A stretch of DNA of 64,000 nt from Paenibacillus pasadenensis DSM 19293 (GCF_000422485.1 NZ_KE383851.1:27471-91470); one strand, 5' to 3'. Numbered from the stretch's first letter, positions 8,655 through 18,996 are shown. The notes: a model not told the origin generated them from the letters alone. Numbers and translations are program-made.

Positions 8655-9308
8655 ATGAAAGAACGTTTGCTTGGACCCGAAGAGATGGAGCGCTACATCG
8701 AGGAGCTGTTCCCCCCCGATCCCGATCTGCGCCGGGTGCTGGAGGGCATCCGCGAGCGCGGCATGCCGGAGATCTCCGTGCCGACCGGCTATGGCCGGCT
8801 GCTGACGCTGCTCGTAGCGATGAGCGGAGCGAGCCAGGTGCTGGAGATCGGCGCCCTCGGCGGCTACAGCGGCATCTGCCTGGCGCGCGGGCTCGCTCCG
8901 GACGGCAGGCTGACCTCGCTGGAGCTGCTCTCGGAATATGCGGAGCTGGCGGCAGCGCATCTGGAGGCGGCCGGCTTCGGCGGCCGGACGGAATACCGGG
9001 TCGGCGACGCGGGAGACAGCCTCGAGGCGCTGAAGGCGGAGGGCCGGCGCTTCGGCTTCTTTTTCATCGATGCGGACAAAGGCGGCTACCCGCGCTATCT
9101 GGACGCCGCGATCGAGCTGGCGGAGCCGGGCGCGGTCATCGTGGCCGACAACACGCTGCTGCGCGGCCGCGTCGCCGATCCGGCGCGCACCGGCCCGTCC
9201 GTGCTCGCAATGCGGGAGTTCAACCGCCGCCTCGCGGAGGACCCGCGGCTAGCGGGCACGCTGCTGCCCGCCTATGACGGGCTGGCCGTTATGCGCGTGA
9301 AAGGCTGA
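8655..9308 (+). CDS. O-methyltransferase, caffeoyl-CoA OMT-like
   Basis: The 217-residue protein has the compact class I methyltransferase fold of the bacterial caffeoyl-CoA/catechol O-methyltransferase family: VLEIGALGGYSGICLARGL (SAM loop), LTSLELLSEYAELAAAHLE, the metal-binding FFFIDADKGGYPRYLD and VADNTLLRG. The D-x-D..N pattern binds a divalent metal in this family. The ATG at 8655 is chosen because family members begin near here and AGGAAGG lies upstream. The substrate is unknown. Confidence 0.88.
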   Translation: MKERLLGPEEMERYIEELFPPDPDLRRVLEGIRERGMPEISVPTGYGRLLTLLVAMSGASQVLEIGALGGYSGICLARGLAPDGRLTSLELLSEYAELAAAHLEAAGFGGRTEYRVGDAGDSLEALKAEGRRFGFFFIDADKGGYPRYLDAAIELAEPGAVIVADNTLLRGRVADPARTGPSVLAMREFNRRLAEDPRLAGTLLPAYDGLAVMRVKG

Positions 9309-9311
9309 CGG

Positions 9312-10355
9312 TCAGGTGCTCGCGCGCAGGACGAGCTCCGGCACGAGCCCGACGCGCTCGACCGGCGCGGACGGTCGCGCGATGCGGCGCTCGAGCGCCT
9401 CGACGGCGCGCTGGCCGAGCTGCTCCTTGCCGAGGTCCATCGTCGTCAGCGGCGGACGCGTCCAGGCCGAGCCTTCGATGTTGTCGATGCCGGCGACGCG
9501 GCAGCGGCCGGGGACGTCGACGCCGCGCTGCAGCAGCAGCTTGAGCAGCTCGGCGGCGATGTCGTCGTTGGCGCAGACGAACGCGTCGGGCAGCTCGTCC
9601 GGGCGTGTCCGCGAGAGCCGCGCCTGCAGCGTGTCGATCCATTCGCGCGAATAAGGGATCGTCCAGCGGCGCAGCTCGCCGTCTTTGCGCTGGGCGAACG
9701 TCTGCTCCAGCGCCGAACGGCACCCGAGCCAGCGCTCGCGGAAGCTGACGGAAAACCGGTCGCTCCCGACGAAGACGAAGCTGCGGCAGCCGCGGTCGAG
9801 CAGCAGGCCGCTGATCATGCGCGCCGCCGCGATGTTGTCGTTGGCGACGCTGTCGAGTCCGGAGAACGGCTCCTGATGGTCGACGAGCACGACCGGGAGG
9901 GCCGTGCGCTTCATGGCGGCGAGCTGCTTCAGCGGAAACGAGCCGACCGCGAGGCCGCCTACGCAGCGCGTCCGGTCGAGGTAAGGCGGCAGGATGTCGG
10001 AGACATGCCCGTCGTCAAAGGGAGCGAGCACGACGGCGCCCCACCCGTGCAGGCGGCATGCCTCCTGGATGCCGCCGAGCACGCGCTGCCAGTACATCGG
10101 CTCCTCCTGATGGATGCGGGACATCCAGACGACGATGTAGCGGCCGTCGGCATCGCCGGCGGCCGACGGCCGGGCGAGAGCCGAGTCGTAGACGGCGGCC
10201 CCGAGCGGGGGGCGGGACGAAGGCGCCTCGTAGCCCATCGCGCGGGCCGTCTCCATGACCCGCTGGCGGGTCGCCTCGCTGACGCCGCCTTTGCCGGCGA
10301 GCGCCTGGGAGACCGTATATTTGGATACATGCAGCCGATCGGCGATCTGCTGCAT
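9312..10355 (-). CDS. LacI-family transcriptional repressor
   Basis: From the ATG at 10355 the 347-residue protein opens with the LacI headpiece (MQQIADRLHVSKYTVSQALAG, recognition helix near residue 12) followed by a hinge and a periplasmic-binding-protein-like sugar domain (DALVCAND-type segment PDAFVCANDDIAAELLKLL). I prefer this start over upstream in-frame starts because AGAGGAGG sits about 9 bases before it and LacI proteins begin directly with the HTH. It diverges from the GH-A glycosidase gene, with paired inverted boxes between them, and almost certainly regulates it. Confidence 0.9.
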   Translation of the reverse strand: MQQIADRLHVSKYTVSQALAGKGGVSEATRQRVMETARAMGYEAPSSRPPLGAAVYDSALARPSAAGDADGRYIVVWMSRIHQEEPMYWQRVLGGIQEACRLHGWGAVVLAPFDDGHVSDILPPYLDRTRCVGGLAVGSFPLKQLAAMKRTALPVVLVDHQEPFSGLDSVANDNIAAARMISGLLLDRGCRSFVFVGSDRFSVSFRERWLGCRSALEQTFAQRKDGELRRWTIPYSREWIDTLQARLSRTRPDELPDAFVCANDDIAAELLKLLLQRGVDVPGRCRVAGIDNIEGSAWTRPPLTTMDLGKEQLGQRAVEALERRIARPSAPVERVGLVPELVLRAST

Positions 10356-10396
10356 CGTCACTTTTCCTCCTCTTGACATCGCATCATGCACCCTCT

Positions 10397-10463
10397 AAAG
10401 TTTGGTTGAAATTCGGATGCTTTTAGCCTAACAAACCTAACGATTTCAAGCAAGCCAAACTTT
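10397..10463. promoter_or_regulatory. Divergent promoters with symmetric LacI-type operator boxes
   Basis: AAAGTTTGG at 10397-10405 and its exact reverse complement CCAAACTTT at 10455-10463 flank the region. Rightward: TTGAAA (10406-10411), 17 bases, TAACAA (10429-10434). Leftward: TTGAAA (10449-10444), 17 bases, CTAAAA. Each box abuts a -35 element, so one regulator could control both the GH-A gene and its own gene. The two boxes are about 58 bp apart centre to centre, compatible with looping (inference). Confidence 0.65.
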
Positions 10464-10485
10464 TGCATAGAGAGGAAGTTGGTTC

Positions 10486-13400
10486 ATGGCGACATGGCTG
10501 GCATTTTACGATGGAGGCTTTCCATTCCCCGGGGTTCGCCCCGAGCCGGAGCAGCTCGCGGCGCTGAGCGGTTCCGTCGCGACGGCGGAGGAGCTGGCGG
10601 CGCGGCTCGAGACGGAGCGCCCGGAGGCGCTGCTGCTGCTGCACGGGCCTTATTTCCCCAAGGCGGCGTGGCCGGCGATTCTGGGCCATCTGCAGCGCGG
10701 CGGCGGCCTCGTGACGATCGGCGGCATTCCGCTGCGCGTTCCGGTCGCGGCGACGGATAGCGGCTGGAAGGAAGAGCTGGAGCAGACGAACTACCATCAG
10801 GCGATCGGCATCCACGAAGCGCTGCGCGCAGACGTCTCCAAGGTCGTCCGCTGGAAGGCGTCTTCCGCGATTCCGCTGCTGGACGGCGCGGAGGAGCTGT
10901 TCGACGGGGCGCCGACCTACGGCCTGGCGCTGCATGTGACGCGCTCGCATGACCATCCGGGCGAGAACGGCTCGGGAGGCCCGATGGACGCCCACATCTA
11001 CCCGCTGCTAACGGGCGAGGACAAGGACGGCCGCGAGCGCTGCGCGCCGGTCGTGCTGCTGGAAAATACGAAGGGCGACTTTGCCGGCGGCCGCTGGATC
11101 TTCGCCTGCCGCGAGGCCGGGGCAAGGTTCTGGGCGGAGGGAAGGGGCGCCGAGGCGCTTGCCGCCTGGGGCGACTATGCCGCGCGCGGCGTGACGGAGT
11201 GGTGGCTCAAGCCCAACTACGCCTGCTACGAGCCGGGCGAGAAGCCGGTGCTGACGTTCCAGCGCCAGCGCCTGAACGAGCGCGCCGACGGCGCGTGGCG
11301 CGTCCGCTACGAGGTGAGCCGCGAGCGCGGCGGCGCGCGCGAGGTCGTGGCTGGAGGCGAGCTCGAGCTTGCCTCGGGCGCGCTGGCCGACTATGAGCGC
11401 GTCGCGCTGCCGATCGCGGCGGAGCCGGGCTACTACCGGATCGACGCCGAGCTGACGGCGGCGGGCAGCGGCGAGAAGCGCCGCCTCGTGCAAGGCTTCT
11501 GGGGCCGCGACGAGACGCTGCTGCGCGAGGGCGGGATGCTCCAGGCGGGCCGCGATTATTTCGTCAAGGAAGGACGCCCGCTGCCGATCGTCGGCATGAC
11601 GTACATGACGAGCGACGTCGCGCGCAAGTACCTGCATCTGCCGAACGCGGCCGTCTGGGACCGCGACATGGAGCAGATGGCGCGGGCGGGCATCAACCTG
11701 ATCCGCACCGGCCTCTGGACGGCGCTGCGCAAGATGGCGTTCGTCGACGGCCATGTGAGCGAGGAGATGCTGCGCGCGGTCGACGCGCTCATCCTGACGG
11801 CGAAGCGCCACGGCCTCGAGCTCGTGTTCAATTTCTTCGCGTTCACGCCGGAGCTGTGGGAAGGGGAGAACCCGTACCTCGACCCGCGCAGCGTCGAGGC
11901 GCAGAAGCGCTTCCTGACGGCGATCGTCTCCCGGCACAAGGACAGCGCGCATGTGCACTGGGACCTCATCAACGAGCCGACGATGTTCAACCCGGCGAAG
12001 CTGTGGAACGCGGCGAGCACGCTGCGCGACCGCTTCGAGGTCGCCGCGTACCGGCAGTGGCTGCAGGAGCGGCACGGCGACATCGGGACGCTGCAGGAGC
12101 GCTGGAACATGTCGCCGCTCGACCTGCCGTCGTTCGAGAGCATCCTGCCTCCGCTGCCGCAGGACATCGGCTTCTCCACGACGGAGCTGGTCGAGAAGCG
12201 CAGCGGCCAGTGGCTCGACTACCTGCTGTTCTCGCAGGATATGCACAACCGCTGGGCGTCGGAGCTGCGGGCGGCGATCCAGGCGGTGCAGCCGAAGCAG
12301 CTCGTGACGGTCGGCCAGGACGAGGGCCTGCAGGCGCAGCGTCCGTCCCCGCTGTTCTACGAGCAGGCGGTCGACTACACGACGGTCCACTCCTGGTGGA
12401 AGAACGACCAGCTCGTGCTGGACGGCGTCTTCGCCAAGACGCCGAACAAGCCGAATGTCATCCAGGAGACGGGCATCATGTACGTCGAGACGCCGGACGG
12501 CTTCGCCAAGCGCACGGAGGAGGAGCTGCACGCGATCCTCGAGCGCAAGTACGCCTACGCGTTCTCGACGGGCGGAGCGGGCGCGGTGCAGTGGATCTGG
12601 AACATCAACTTCTATATGCACAACGTGAACGAGTCCCATATCGGGGCGCTGCGCGCCGACGGCACGGAGAAGCCGGAGGCGGACGTCTCGTACGACTTCG
12701 GACGCTTCATCCGCGAATGCGGGCATCTGTTCGAGGACCGCAAGCTGGAGGAGGTCGCCGTCGTCTATCCGTACAGCAGCGATTTCTCGAACCGCTCCAG
12801 CGTCGAGGAAAGCACGTCCCGCCTGGCGCGCTCGCTTGCGCATCGGATGAACGTGCCGTTCCGCTCGCTCGGCGAGTACGGGCTCGACATTTTGAGCCAT
12901 CCGTCGTACGAATCGCCGAAGCTGATCCTGCTGCCGTCCGCGCATGCGCTGAGCGACGAGGCGTTCGCGGCGCTGACGGACTGGGCGGAGCGGACCGGCG
13001 GCACGCTGCTCGTCACCGGCCCGCTGTCGCTGGACGCGTACTGGCGCCCGACGGCCCGCGCGCGCGGACTGATCGGAGCGACGGCTGTCGGCAACGTCCG
13101 CCGCGAGGAGGCGCTCGAGCTGGACGGCGAGCTGCTGCCGGTCGGCTTTGGCGGGGAGGGCATCGCGCGGCTGAGCAAGGAGTCGCCGCTCGGCGAGGAC
13201 GGCCGTCCGGCCGCCGCGGCCAAGCTGCATGACATCGCGCTTGGCCAGGGCCGCCTGCTCTGGTGCCCGCTGCCGCTCGAGCTGGCCGAGAGCTGGATGC
13301 CGCTCGAGGCGGTATACGACATCGCGCTGGAGGCAGCCGGCGTGGAGCAGGAGCTGCTCTGGGAGCAGGGCGGCGAGCTGGCCGGCGTCTACGGCCGCAA

Positions 13401-13620
13401 GCTGCAGTTCAAGGACGGAGCCGTCTTCATCTTCGTCTCCGAATACGCGCTGGACGCGGACATCCGCGTCGTCGATCCGGCGACCGGCACGTCGTATGCG
13501 TTCACCCTCGAAGCCGAGCGCTCCGTGCTGTTCGCCGCCGCCAAGGACGGCTCGCTCGTGAGCGTCTACCGTCCGGACGAGGTGCAGGTGCAGGCGCGCG
13601 CCGCGGTTTCCCGGGGCTGA
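10486..13620 (+). CDS. Large clan GH-A glycoside hydrolase (GH42/GH5-like)
   Basis: This 1044-residue protein has an N-terminal domain (1-210) resembling a Rossmann-like amidotransferase fold (MATWLAFYDGGFPFPGV, ALLLLHGPYFP), a beta-rich linker domain, and a TIM barrel from about residue 360 (IVGMTYMTSDVARKYLHL; MARAGINLIRTGLW). VHWDLINEPTMF places the acid/base Glu after Asn as in clan GH-A, and IQETGIMYVETPDGF is a plausible nucleophile strand. A trimerisation/glutaminase-like domain follows (LEEVAVVYPYSSDFSNRSS; LILLPSAHALSD), as in GH42 beta-galactosidases. There is no signal peptide, so it acts on imported oligosaccharides. The divergent LacI gene supports sugar-inducible control. Exact substrate unknown. 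Confidence 0.85.
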   Translation: MATWLAFYDGGFPFPGVRPEPEQLAALSGSVATAEELAARLETERPEALLLLHGPYFPKAAWPAILGHLQRGGGLVTIGGIPLRVPVAATDSGWKEELEQTNYHQAIGIHEALRADVSKVVRWKASSAIPLLDGAEELFDGAPTYGLALHVTRSHDHPGENGSGGPMDAHIYPLLTGEDKDGRERCAPVVLLENTKGDFAGGRWIFACREAGARFWAEGRGAEALAAWGDYAARGVTEWWLKPNYACYEPGEKPVLTFQRQRLNERADGAWRVRYEVSRERGGAREVVAGGELELASGALADYERVALPIAAEPGYYRIDAELTAAGSGEKRRLVQGFWGRDETLLREGGMLQAGRDYFVKEGRPLPIVGMTYMTSDVARKYLHLPNAAVWDRDMEQMARAGINLIRTGLWTALRKMAFVDGHVSEEMLRAVDALILTAKRHGLELVFNFFAFTPELWEGENPYLDPRSVEAQKRFLTAIVSRHKDSAHVHWDLINEPTMFNPAKLWNAASTLRDRFEVAAYRQWLQERHGDIGTLQERWNMSPLDLPSFESILPPLPQDIGFSTTELVEKRSGQWLDYLLFSQDMHNRWASELRAAIQAVQPKQLVTVGQDEGLQAQRPSPLFYEQAVDYTTVHSWWKNDQLVLDGVFAKTPNKPNVIQETGIMYVETPDGFAKRTEEELHAILERKYAYAFSTGGAGAVQWIWNINFYMHNVNESHIGALRADGTEKPEADVSYDFGRFIRECGHLFEDRKLEEVAVVYPYSSDFSNRSSVEESTSRLARSLAHRMNVPFRSLGEYGLDILSHPSYESPKLILLPSAHALSDEAFAALTDWAERTGGTLLVTGPLSLDAYWRPTARARGLIGATAVGNVRREEALELDGELLPVGFGGEGIARLSKESPLGEDGRPAAAAKLHDIALGQGRLLWCPLPLELAESWMPLEAVYDIALEAAGVEQELLWEQGGELAGVYGRKLQFKDGAVFIFVSEYALDADIRVVDPATGTSYAFTLEAERSVLFAAAKDGSLVSVYRPDEVQVQARAAVSRG

Positions 13621-13710
13621 GGCGTCTCTCGCAGATGAGGGCCTCTGCCAGGGGCTAGGGGAGCGGCGGCGTTCGTTGGGCGGGGCAGCCCGCCGGCGTG
13701 CGCAGCCGGC

Positions 13711-13768
13711 ATCAAAAAGGGGGCAGCCCCGCGGTCCGAATCGGACCGCGGGGCTGCCCCCTTTTGAT
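13711..13768. terminator. Very strong bidirectional terminator
   Basis: A hairpin of about 28 bp, starting with ATCAAAA and ending in TTTTGAT, contains one bulged A and a one- to two-base turn at 13739-13741. It lies between the convergent GH-A and XRE genes and its right arm reaches the XRE stop codon. Confidence 0.9.
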
Positions 13769-14103
13769 TACTCTTTTTCCTTGAAATCCACGATCGGGCG
13801 GATCACCTGGGAGATGAGCCGGATCTTCTCGGGCGAGCAGCCCTCCAGCATCTCCATGATCTCGCCTCGCAAGAAGTCCTGGGAGGAGCGGTTCGCGCCG
13901 CTCAGCAAGTATTCCGGCGTCTCCTCGAGGACGACGCACAGCTCGGACAGCCGGTCGAGATTGATCGGCGTCCGGCCTCGCTCGATCTTGCTGATGTAGG
14001 CGTTGGACACGTCGAGCTGCTCGGCCAGCGCTTCCTGGGTCAAGCCCTTTTCCTCGCGAGCCCTGCGGATCCGCTTGCCGATTACGGAGTAGTCATAAGC
14101 CAT
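13768..14103 (-). CDS. XRE-family (SinR/Cro-like) transcriptional regulator
   Basis: The 111-residue protein has an N-terminal Cro/C1 HTH (IGKRIRRAREEKGLTQEALAEQLDVSNAYISKIERG, residues 8-43) followed by LDRLSELCVVLEETPEYLL and a short C-terminal helical part. I start at the ATG at 14103 (MAYDYSVIGK) because AGGGTG lies about 9 bases upstream; a GTG at 14115 is an alternative. The C-terminus (CSPEKIRLISQVIRPIVDF) may be a dimerisation tail. Targets are unknown; it lies beside a hybrid kinase on the same strand. Confidence 0.88.
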   Translation of the reverse strand: MAYDYSVIGKRIRRAREEKGLTQEALAEQLDVSNAYISKIERGRTPINLDRLSELCVVLEETPEYLLSGANRSSQDFLRGEIMEMLEGCSPEKIRLISQVIRPIVDFKEKE

Positions 14104-14203
14104 GTCTTCGATCACCCTAATCCAAACTATAGCAACGTTGAACGCCGCCTTACATGGATCGGGATTCCAATTGAACCTATCGTTCCATTCTTGCGAGCCG
14201 AGC

Positions 14204-17200
14204 TCAGCTCCGCGCGCGCTCCGCGCCGTAGCCGCCGGAGACGAGCGTGCCGAGCACGCGGGCGACCTCCGAAGCGAACACCGGCTTGCCGATGAAGTCC
14301 TTCATGCCGGACTCAAGGCATTTGTCGCGGTCGGCCTGGCGGACGAACGCCGTCACCGCCACGATCGCCGGCTGAAGCTCCGCCGGGATGCGGGCATGGA
14401 TCGCCCGGGTCGCCTCCAGTCCGTCCATGACCGGCATCTGCAGGTCCATGAAGACGATGTCGTAGCGCCCCCGCTCCAGCGCGTGGACGGCTTCCTGGCC
14501 GCTCTCGGCGCTGTCGGTCGAGCAGCCCATCTTGCCGAGCAGGGCGTTCAGCAGCATGCGGTTGACCTGATTGTCGTCGACGACGAGCGCCCGGACGCCG
14601 CTGAAGCGGGCGGAGGCCGCCGGCTCGACCGCATCGAGCCGGCCCTCGTGGGAAGGCCGGGACTGCCGGAGCCCCTCGTCCTCCTCGACCTCCAGGCGGA
14701 TCAGCACGCGGAAGGTCGAGCCTTCGCCCGGCATGCTCTCCACGGCGATCGAGCCGTCCATCAGCTCGACGAGGCGACGGCTGATGGCGAGGCCGAGCCC
14801 GGTGCCTCCATACTTGCGGTTGAGGCCGGGATGCAGCTGCGAGAACGATTGGAACAGCAGGTTCTGCTTGTCCAGCGGGATGCCGATGCCGGTATCCTGC
14901 ACCGCCAGCTCCAGCAGGGCGGCGCTGCGGTCGCGGCCGAGCAGCCGCGCGGACAGGCACACCCGCCCCTCTTCGGTGAACTTGACGGCATTGCCGACAA
15001 GGTTGACCAGCACCTGCCGGATGCGCCCCGCATCGCCAAGCAGCGCGGCCGGGATCGAATCGTCCAGCCGCAGCTCCAGCCGGAGCTGCTTTTCCGAGGC
15101 GACGGCGCGGAACAGATCCGCCACCTCTGCGGCCAGCTTCGGCATGGAGAAGCGCTCCTTTTCGAGCACCATCTTGCCGGCCTCGATCTTGCTGAAGTCG
15201 AGAATCTCGTTGAGCAGGCGCAGCAGCGACTCGCCGCTCTGGATGATCATGTCGGCGTAGCTCTGCTGCTCCTCGTCGAGCTCCGTCCCCGCGAGCAGGT
15301 CGGCCATGCCGAGGATGCCGTTCATCGGCGTGCGCAGCTCATGGCTCATGATGGCGAGGAACTCCGACTTGGCGCGGTCCGCCTCTTCGGCGGATTCCTT
15401 GGCGCGGATGATCTCCTTCTCGTTGGTCATGTCCTGGAAGACGAGCACGGCGCCGCGATGCTCGCCCCGGTCGAAGATCGGCGTGACGCGGAACTCCGCG
15501 AGGAAGCTGGAGCCGTCCTTGCGCCAGAGCACCGCCTCCGGGCTATGGTAGGAGCGGCCCTCGCGCAGCGCCTGATGGATCGGCGACTCGTGGCGCTTGT
15601 AGGGCGTTCCGTCGGCCCGCGTCTGCTCGATCATGTCCAGATAGGAGCCGCCGCTCGACTCGGCGGCCGTCAGGCCGAGCATCGCCATCGCCGCCGGGTT
15701 GACGAACATCGCCCGCCCTTCGTTGTCCAGCCCGAGGATGCCCTCGGACACGGCGTTGAGGATGAGGGTGTACTGATAGCCGAGCTTTTCGATCTGCTCG
15801 ACGTAGCGCGCCCGCTCCGAGATGTCGCTGGAGATGCCGTATACGCCGACGACCTCGTCGTCCACGATGATCGGGATGTTGATCGTATTGATCAGCAGCT
15901 CGTGGCCTTGCTTGTGGCGGATCTTGAGATCGTACGACTGCGGATGGCCCTGGCAGGCGAGCTGGAAATGATGAAGCGTCTTCTCGGTATATTCCTCGGT
16001 CACGATCGGTCCCCAGTACATGCCGATCAGCTCGTCGAGCTTGTATCCCGTCAGCCGCTCGAGATGCTCGTTGGCCGTCAAATAGTCGCCCTGCAGGTTC
16101 ATCGAGTAGACCGCCTGCGGGCTATGCTCGAACAGCGACTTGTAGCGCTGCTCGCTCTCCTGCAGCTTGTGGCTGGCGAGGATGCGCTCGGAGATGTCCC
16201 GCGAGACGGCGACGATCTCGAGCGGCCGGCCTTTGCCGTCGCGGATGCAGCTGCAGGTGACCTCGAGCCAGACGTAGGAGCCGTCCTTGCGGAGAAAGCG
16301 GTATTCGACCGTCTGCGAGCTGTCGGCCTGCAGCTGCTGCTCGATATAGCCCTGCACCCGCTGCAGGTCGTCCGGATGCACGTACGGAAGGACGGTCCGC
16401 CCGAGCAGCTCCTCGGCCTTGTAGCCGAGCAGCTTCTCGACCGAAGGGGAGAGAAAGGTGAACTCGACCTGCCGATCGCCTTTGTGGCGCGTGATCAGAT
16501 CGGGCGAGGTTTCCGTAATCAGGCGGTAGTTGCGCTCGCTCTCGAGCAGCTGGCGCTGCAGCTGGCGCTGCTCGGTGACGTCGCGCACGATGCCGGTGAA
16601 CCGGTAGGGCTTGCCCTGCTCGTTCAGCCGCGGCTCGCAGCGGACCTGGATCGTCTTGGACGAGCCGTCGGGAAGGTCGAGCGCGTACTCCCACACCTTT
16701 TCGCCGGGAGGGTTGTCCTTGCCGAGGCGGAGGAACTCCTTCATGCTGCGGTCGACCGGCCCGTCGTCGAGGTTCAGCGAGTCGACGAGGGCGTCCACGG
16801 GCGCCGCTTCTGCAGGCAGCAGATAGGCGAACATGCGCCGGGCATCCTCGGAGAAGGTGATGAGGCCGCGCTCGATGTCCCACTCCCAGGCGCCGATCTT
16901 GGCGATGCGATGGACGGCGGCGAGCATGTCCTCGTATTTTTTCATGCCGGTGACGTCGCGTCCGAACGTAAGCACCCGCTTGCGGCCGTTCTGGAGCCGG
17001 ATCTCTCGGGAATAGGTCTCCATCCAGATGAAGCGTCCGTCCTTGTGGCGGACGCGGCGCACGAAGTTCCGGCCGGTGTCGTACATCCGCTCCGGAGTCA
17101 TCTCGCGCGCCTCCTGCTCATGGTAGAACTCTCGCCGGTTGCGCCCGATCATCTCGCTCACGTCGTAGCCGAGAATCTCCTTGATGGAGGGCGCGCAATA

Positions 17201-17662
17201 AAGGATCGTCCCCTCGGGCGTGCTGCAGGTGATGAGATCGAGCGTATGGTCGGCGATCAGCTCGGCGATGTTGTCCTCGACGAGCGGCTCGTCCGCGGCC
17301 GGGCTTGATTCCAGGATATAGACGCCGATGCAGGGACTTCCCCCTGCGGAAGCGTCCGCGAAGGCGGCCCGGACCGGAAGGGAGCCGGAGCGCGCCGTCA
17401 GCAGCATCGCGCGGCGCTCGCCGGACGCCCCGCCAAGGACGCCCTCGGCGACGTCTCGGAGCGTGCCGGTCTCCAGCTTCAGCAGCTGCTCGGGGCCGGG
17501 CGGAGCCGGGCGGTTCGGCTCTTGTCCGTATCCGGCCAGCCGAAGGAATGCGGCATTCATGCCGGCCCATTCCATCGCATGCGGATCGAGCAGAGCGACG
17601 GCAAACGGCGACTGCTCCAGCGCCGAGGCGGCCAGATCGTGGCGAACGGGATATAGAGTCAT
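14204..17662 (-). CDS. Multi-PAS hybrid sensor histidine kinase/response regulator
   Basis: This 1152-residue protein has no membrane segment. It carries about six consecutive PAS/PAC units over residues 1-755 (PAC signatures such as [69 protein letters not shown]). A HisKA box follows ([19 protein letters not shown], phospho-His about 772), then a HATPase domain ([22 protein letters not shown]) and a C-terminal receiver ([14 protein letters not shown], phospho-Asp in [14 protein letters not shown]). It has the architecture of BarA-like phosphorelay kinases but lacks a C-terminal Hpt, so an external Hpt or Spo0F-like partner is needed (inference). GAAGGAGA precedes the ATG. Confidence 0.93.
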   Translation of the reverse strand: MTLYPVRHDLAASALEQSPFAVALLDPHAMEWAGMNAAFLRLAGYGQEPNRPAPPGPEQLLKLETGTLRDVAEGVLGGASGERRAMLLTARSGSLPVRAAFADASAGGSPCIGVYILESSPAADEPLVEDNIAELIADHTLDLITCSTPEGTILYCAPSIKEILGYDVSEMIGRNRREFYHEQEAREMTPERMYDTGRNFVRRVRHKDGRFIWMETYSREIRLQNGRKRVLTFGRDVTGMKKYEDMLAAVHRIAKIGAWEWDIERGLITFSEDARRMFAYLLPAEAAPVDALVDSLNLDDGPVDRSMKEFLRLGKDNPPGEKVWEYALDLPDGSSKTIQVRCEPRLNEQGKPYRFTGIVRDVTEQRQLQRQLLESERNYRLITETSPDLITRHKGDRQVEFTFLSPSVEKLLGYKAEELLGRTVLPYVHPDDLQRVQGYIEQQLQADSSQTVEYRFLRKDGSYVWLEVTCSCIRDGKGRPLEIVAVSRDISERILASHKLQESEQRYKSLFEHSPQAVYSMNLQGDYLTANEHLERLTGYKLDELIGMYWGPIVTEEYTEKTLHHFQLACQGHPQSYDLKIRHKQGHELLINTINIPIIVDDEVVGVYGISSDISERARYVEQIEKLGYQYTLILNAVSEGILGLDNEGRAMFVNPAAMAMLGLTAAESSGGSYLDMIEQTRADGTPYKRHESPIHQALREGRSYHSPEAVLWRKDGSSFLAEFRVTPIFDRGEHRGAVLVFQDMTNEKEIIRAKESAEEADRAKSEFLAIMSHELRTPMNGILGMADLLAGTELDEEQQSYADMIIQSGESLLRLLNEILDFSKIEAGKMVLEKERFSMPKLAAEVADLFRAVASEKQLRLELRLDDSIPAALLGDAGRIRQVLVNLVGNAVKFTEEGRVCLSARLLGRDRSAALLELAVQDTGIGIPLDKQNLLFQSFSQLHPGLNRKYGGTGLGLAISRRLVELMDGSIAVESMPGEGSTFRVLIRLEVEEDEGLRQSRPSHEGRLDAVEPAASARFSGVRALVVDDNQVNRMLLNALLGKMGCSTDSAESGQEAVHALERGRYDIVFMDLQMPVMDGLEATRAIHARIPAELQPAIVAVTAFVRQADRDKCLESGMKDFIGKPVFASEVARVLGTLVSGGYGAERARS

Positions 17663-17766
17663 AGTTCAGCGGTCTCCTTCGCGTATTGACGGCCTAGGGC
17701 GCAGCTGCAAACCCGCCCTGACGGAGCATTTGCCCAGGCCGTAAGGCGCCTTTTGCTCATTACCCT

Positions 17767-17795
17767 AGTATAATCTTTTTGATCGGGGGTTGAAA
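17767..17795 (-). promoter_or_regulatory. Candidate sigma-A promoter for the hybrid kinase gene
   Basis: On the minus strand TTTCAA (17795-17790), 17 bases and TATACT (17772-17767) lie about 105 bases upstream of the kinase ATG. The -10 is good and the -35 matches only partly. Confidence 0.45.
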
Positions 17796-17907
17796 CTCGT
17801 TTGTCATAGGATTGTCATAGCCTCCGCGGGGCGAAGGTTGTTAGCGTTTTTGAAAACGGGCATAATGGAAACGATGGGAAATTCATAGAGAGCGAAGGGG
17901 CGCGCAC

Positions 17908-18996
17908 ATGATCAACAACGACTCCTTCCTCCGGGCTCTCCGGAGGGAAACGACCGGCCATGTTCCGGTCTGGTACATGAGGCAGGCGGGGCGCTACGAT
18001 CCGGATTACCGCAAGATCAAGGAATCGTACAGCCTGCTCGAGATCTGCCGCCGGCCCGAGCTGGCCGCGGAAGTGACGCTCATGCCGGTGCGCAAGCTCG
18101 GCGTGGACGCAGCCATCCTTTATTCCGACATCATGAACCCGGTCGCCTCGATCGGGATCGATTTCGATATCGTGGCCGGCACGGGACCGGTCATCCACAA
18201 TCCGATCCGCAGCGCGGAGGACGTCCGGCGGCTGAAGCCGATCGACGTCGAGGGCGACCTCGGCCATGTGCTGGAGACAATCCGCATTCTCGACCGCGAG
18301 CTGACGGTGCCGCTGATCACGTTCGCCGGCGCGCCGTTCACGATCGCCAGCTATCTGATCGAGGGCAAGCCGTCGCGCAGCTACCTCAAGACCAAGGCGA
18401 TGATGTACGGCGATCCCGACACCTGGTTCCTGCTCATGGACAAGCTCGGCGATATGGTCATCGCCTACCTGCGGGCCCACGCGGCCAGCGGAGGCAAGGC
18501 GTACCAGCTGTTCGACAGCTGGGTCGGCTCGCTGGCTCCGGCCGATTTCCGCCGGTACGTGCTGCCGACGATCCGCCGCATCTTCGCGGAGCTGTCCGAT
18601 CTGGAGCAGCCGGGCATCTACTTCCCGGGCGTCAGCTCGGGCGAGCTGCTGCCGGAGCTGCGGGACCTGCAGGCGAGCGGCATCGGCATCGACTGGCGCG
18701 TCAGCATTCCCGAGGCGCGCCGGCGCCTCGGCGGCGGCTATGCGATCCAGGGCAACCTCGATCCGGTCGTGCTCACCGCGCCGATGGACGTCATCGAGCG
18801 CCACGCCGCCGCGATCATCGACCAGGGCATCCAGGAGCCGGGCTATGTGTTCAACCTCGGCCACGGCCTGTTCCCCGAAGCCTCGCTCGACAAGCTGCGC
18901 GAGCTGACGGCCTTCGTGCATGACTATTCGTCCAAGGCGCTGTCCGGCGCGCAGCCGGCAGCCGTCCATACGGGAGAGGAGCTGCCTCATGTCTAA
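17908..18996 (+). CDS. hemE: Uroporphyrinogen decarboxylase
   Basis: The 362-residue enzyme removes four acetate carboxyls from uroporphyrinogen III to give coproporphyrinogen III. Signature regions are present: RALRRETTGHVPVWYMRQAGRYDPDYR near the N-terminus (the first URO-D signature), AILYSDIMNPVASIGIDFD, ITFAGAPFTIASYLIEG, and the C-terminal NLGHGLFPEA. GAAGGGG precedes the ATG. Its last 8 bases overlap the start of hemH, so translation is coupled in a hemE-hemH-hemY operon. Confidence 0.97.
   Translation: MINNDSFLRALRRETTGHVPVWYMRQAGRYDPDYRKIKESYSLLEICRRPELAAEVTLMPVRKLGVDAAILYSDIMNPVASIGIDFDIVAGTGPVIHNPIRSAEDVRRLKPIDVEGDLGHVLETIRILDRELTVPLITFAGAPFTIASYLIEGKPSRSYLKTKAMMYGDPDTWFLLMDKLGDMVIAYLRAHAASGGKAYQLFDSWVGSLAPADFRRYVLPTIRRIFAELSDLEQPGIYFPGVSSGELLPELRDLQASGIGIDWRVSIPEARRRLGGGYAIQGNLDPVVLTAPMDVIERHAAAIIDQGIQEPGYVFNLGHGLFPEASLDKLRELTAFVHDYSSKALSGAQPAAVHTGEELPHV

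Noticed and set aside
11008-13230. Long minus-strand frame opposite the GH-A glycosidase
   Set aside because: Shadow frame of a strongly supported gene; no ribosome site and no homology.
14102-17308. Open frame of about 1,070 codons on the plus strand opposite the hybrid kinase
   Set aside because: Antisense shadow of a well-defined PAS-kinase gene; the translation has no recognisable motif.
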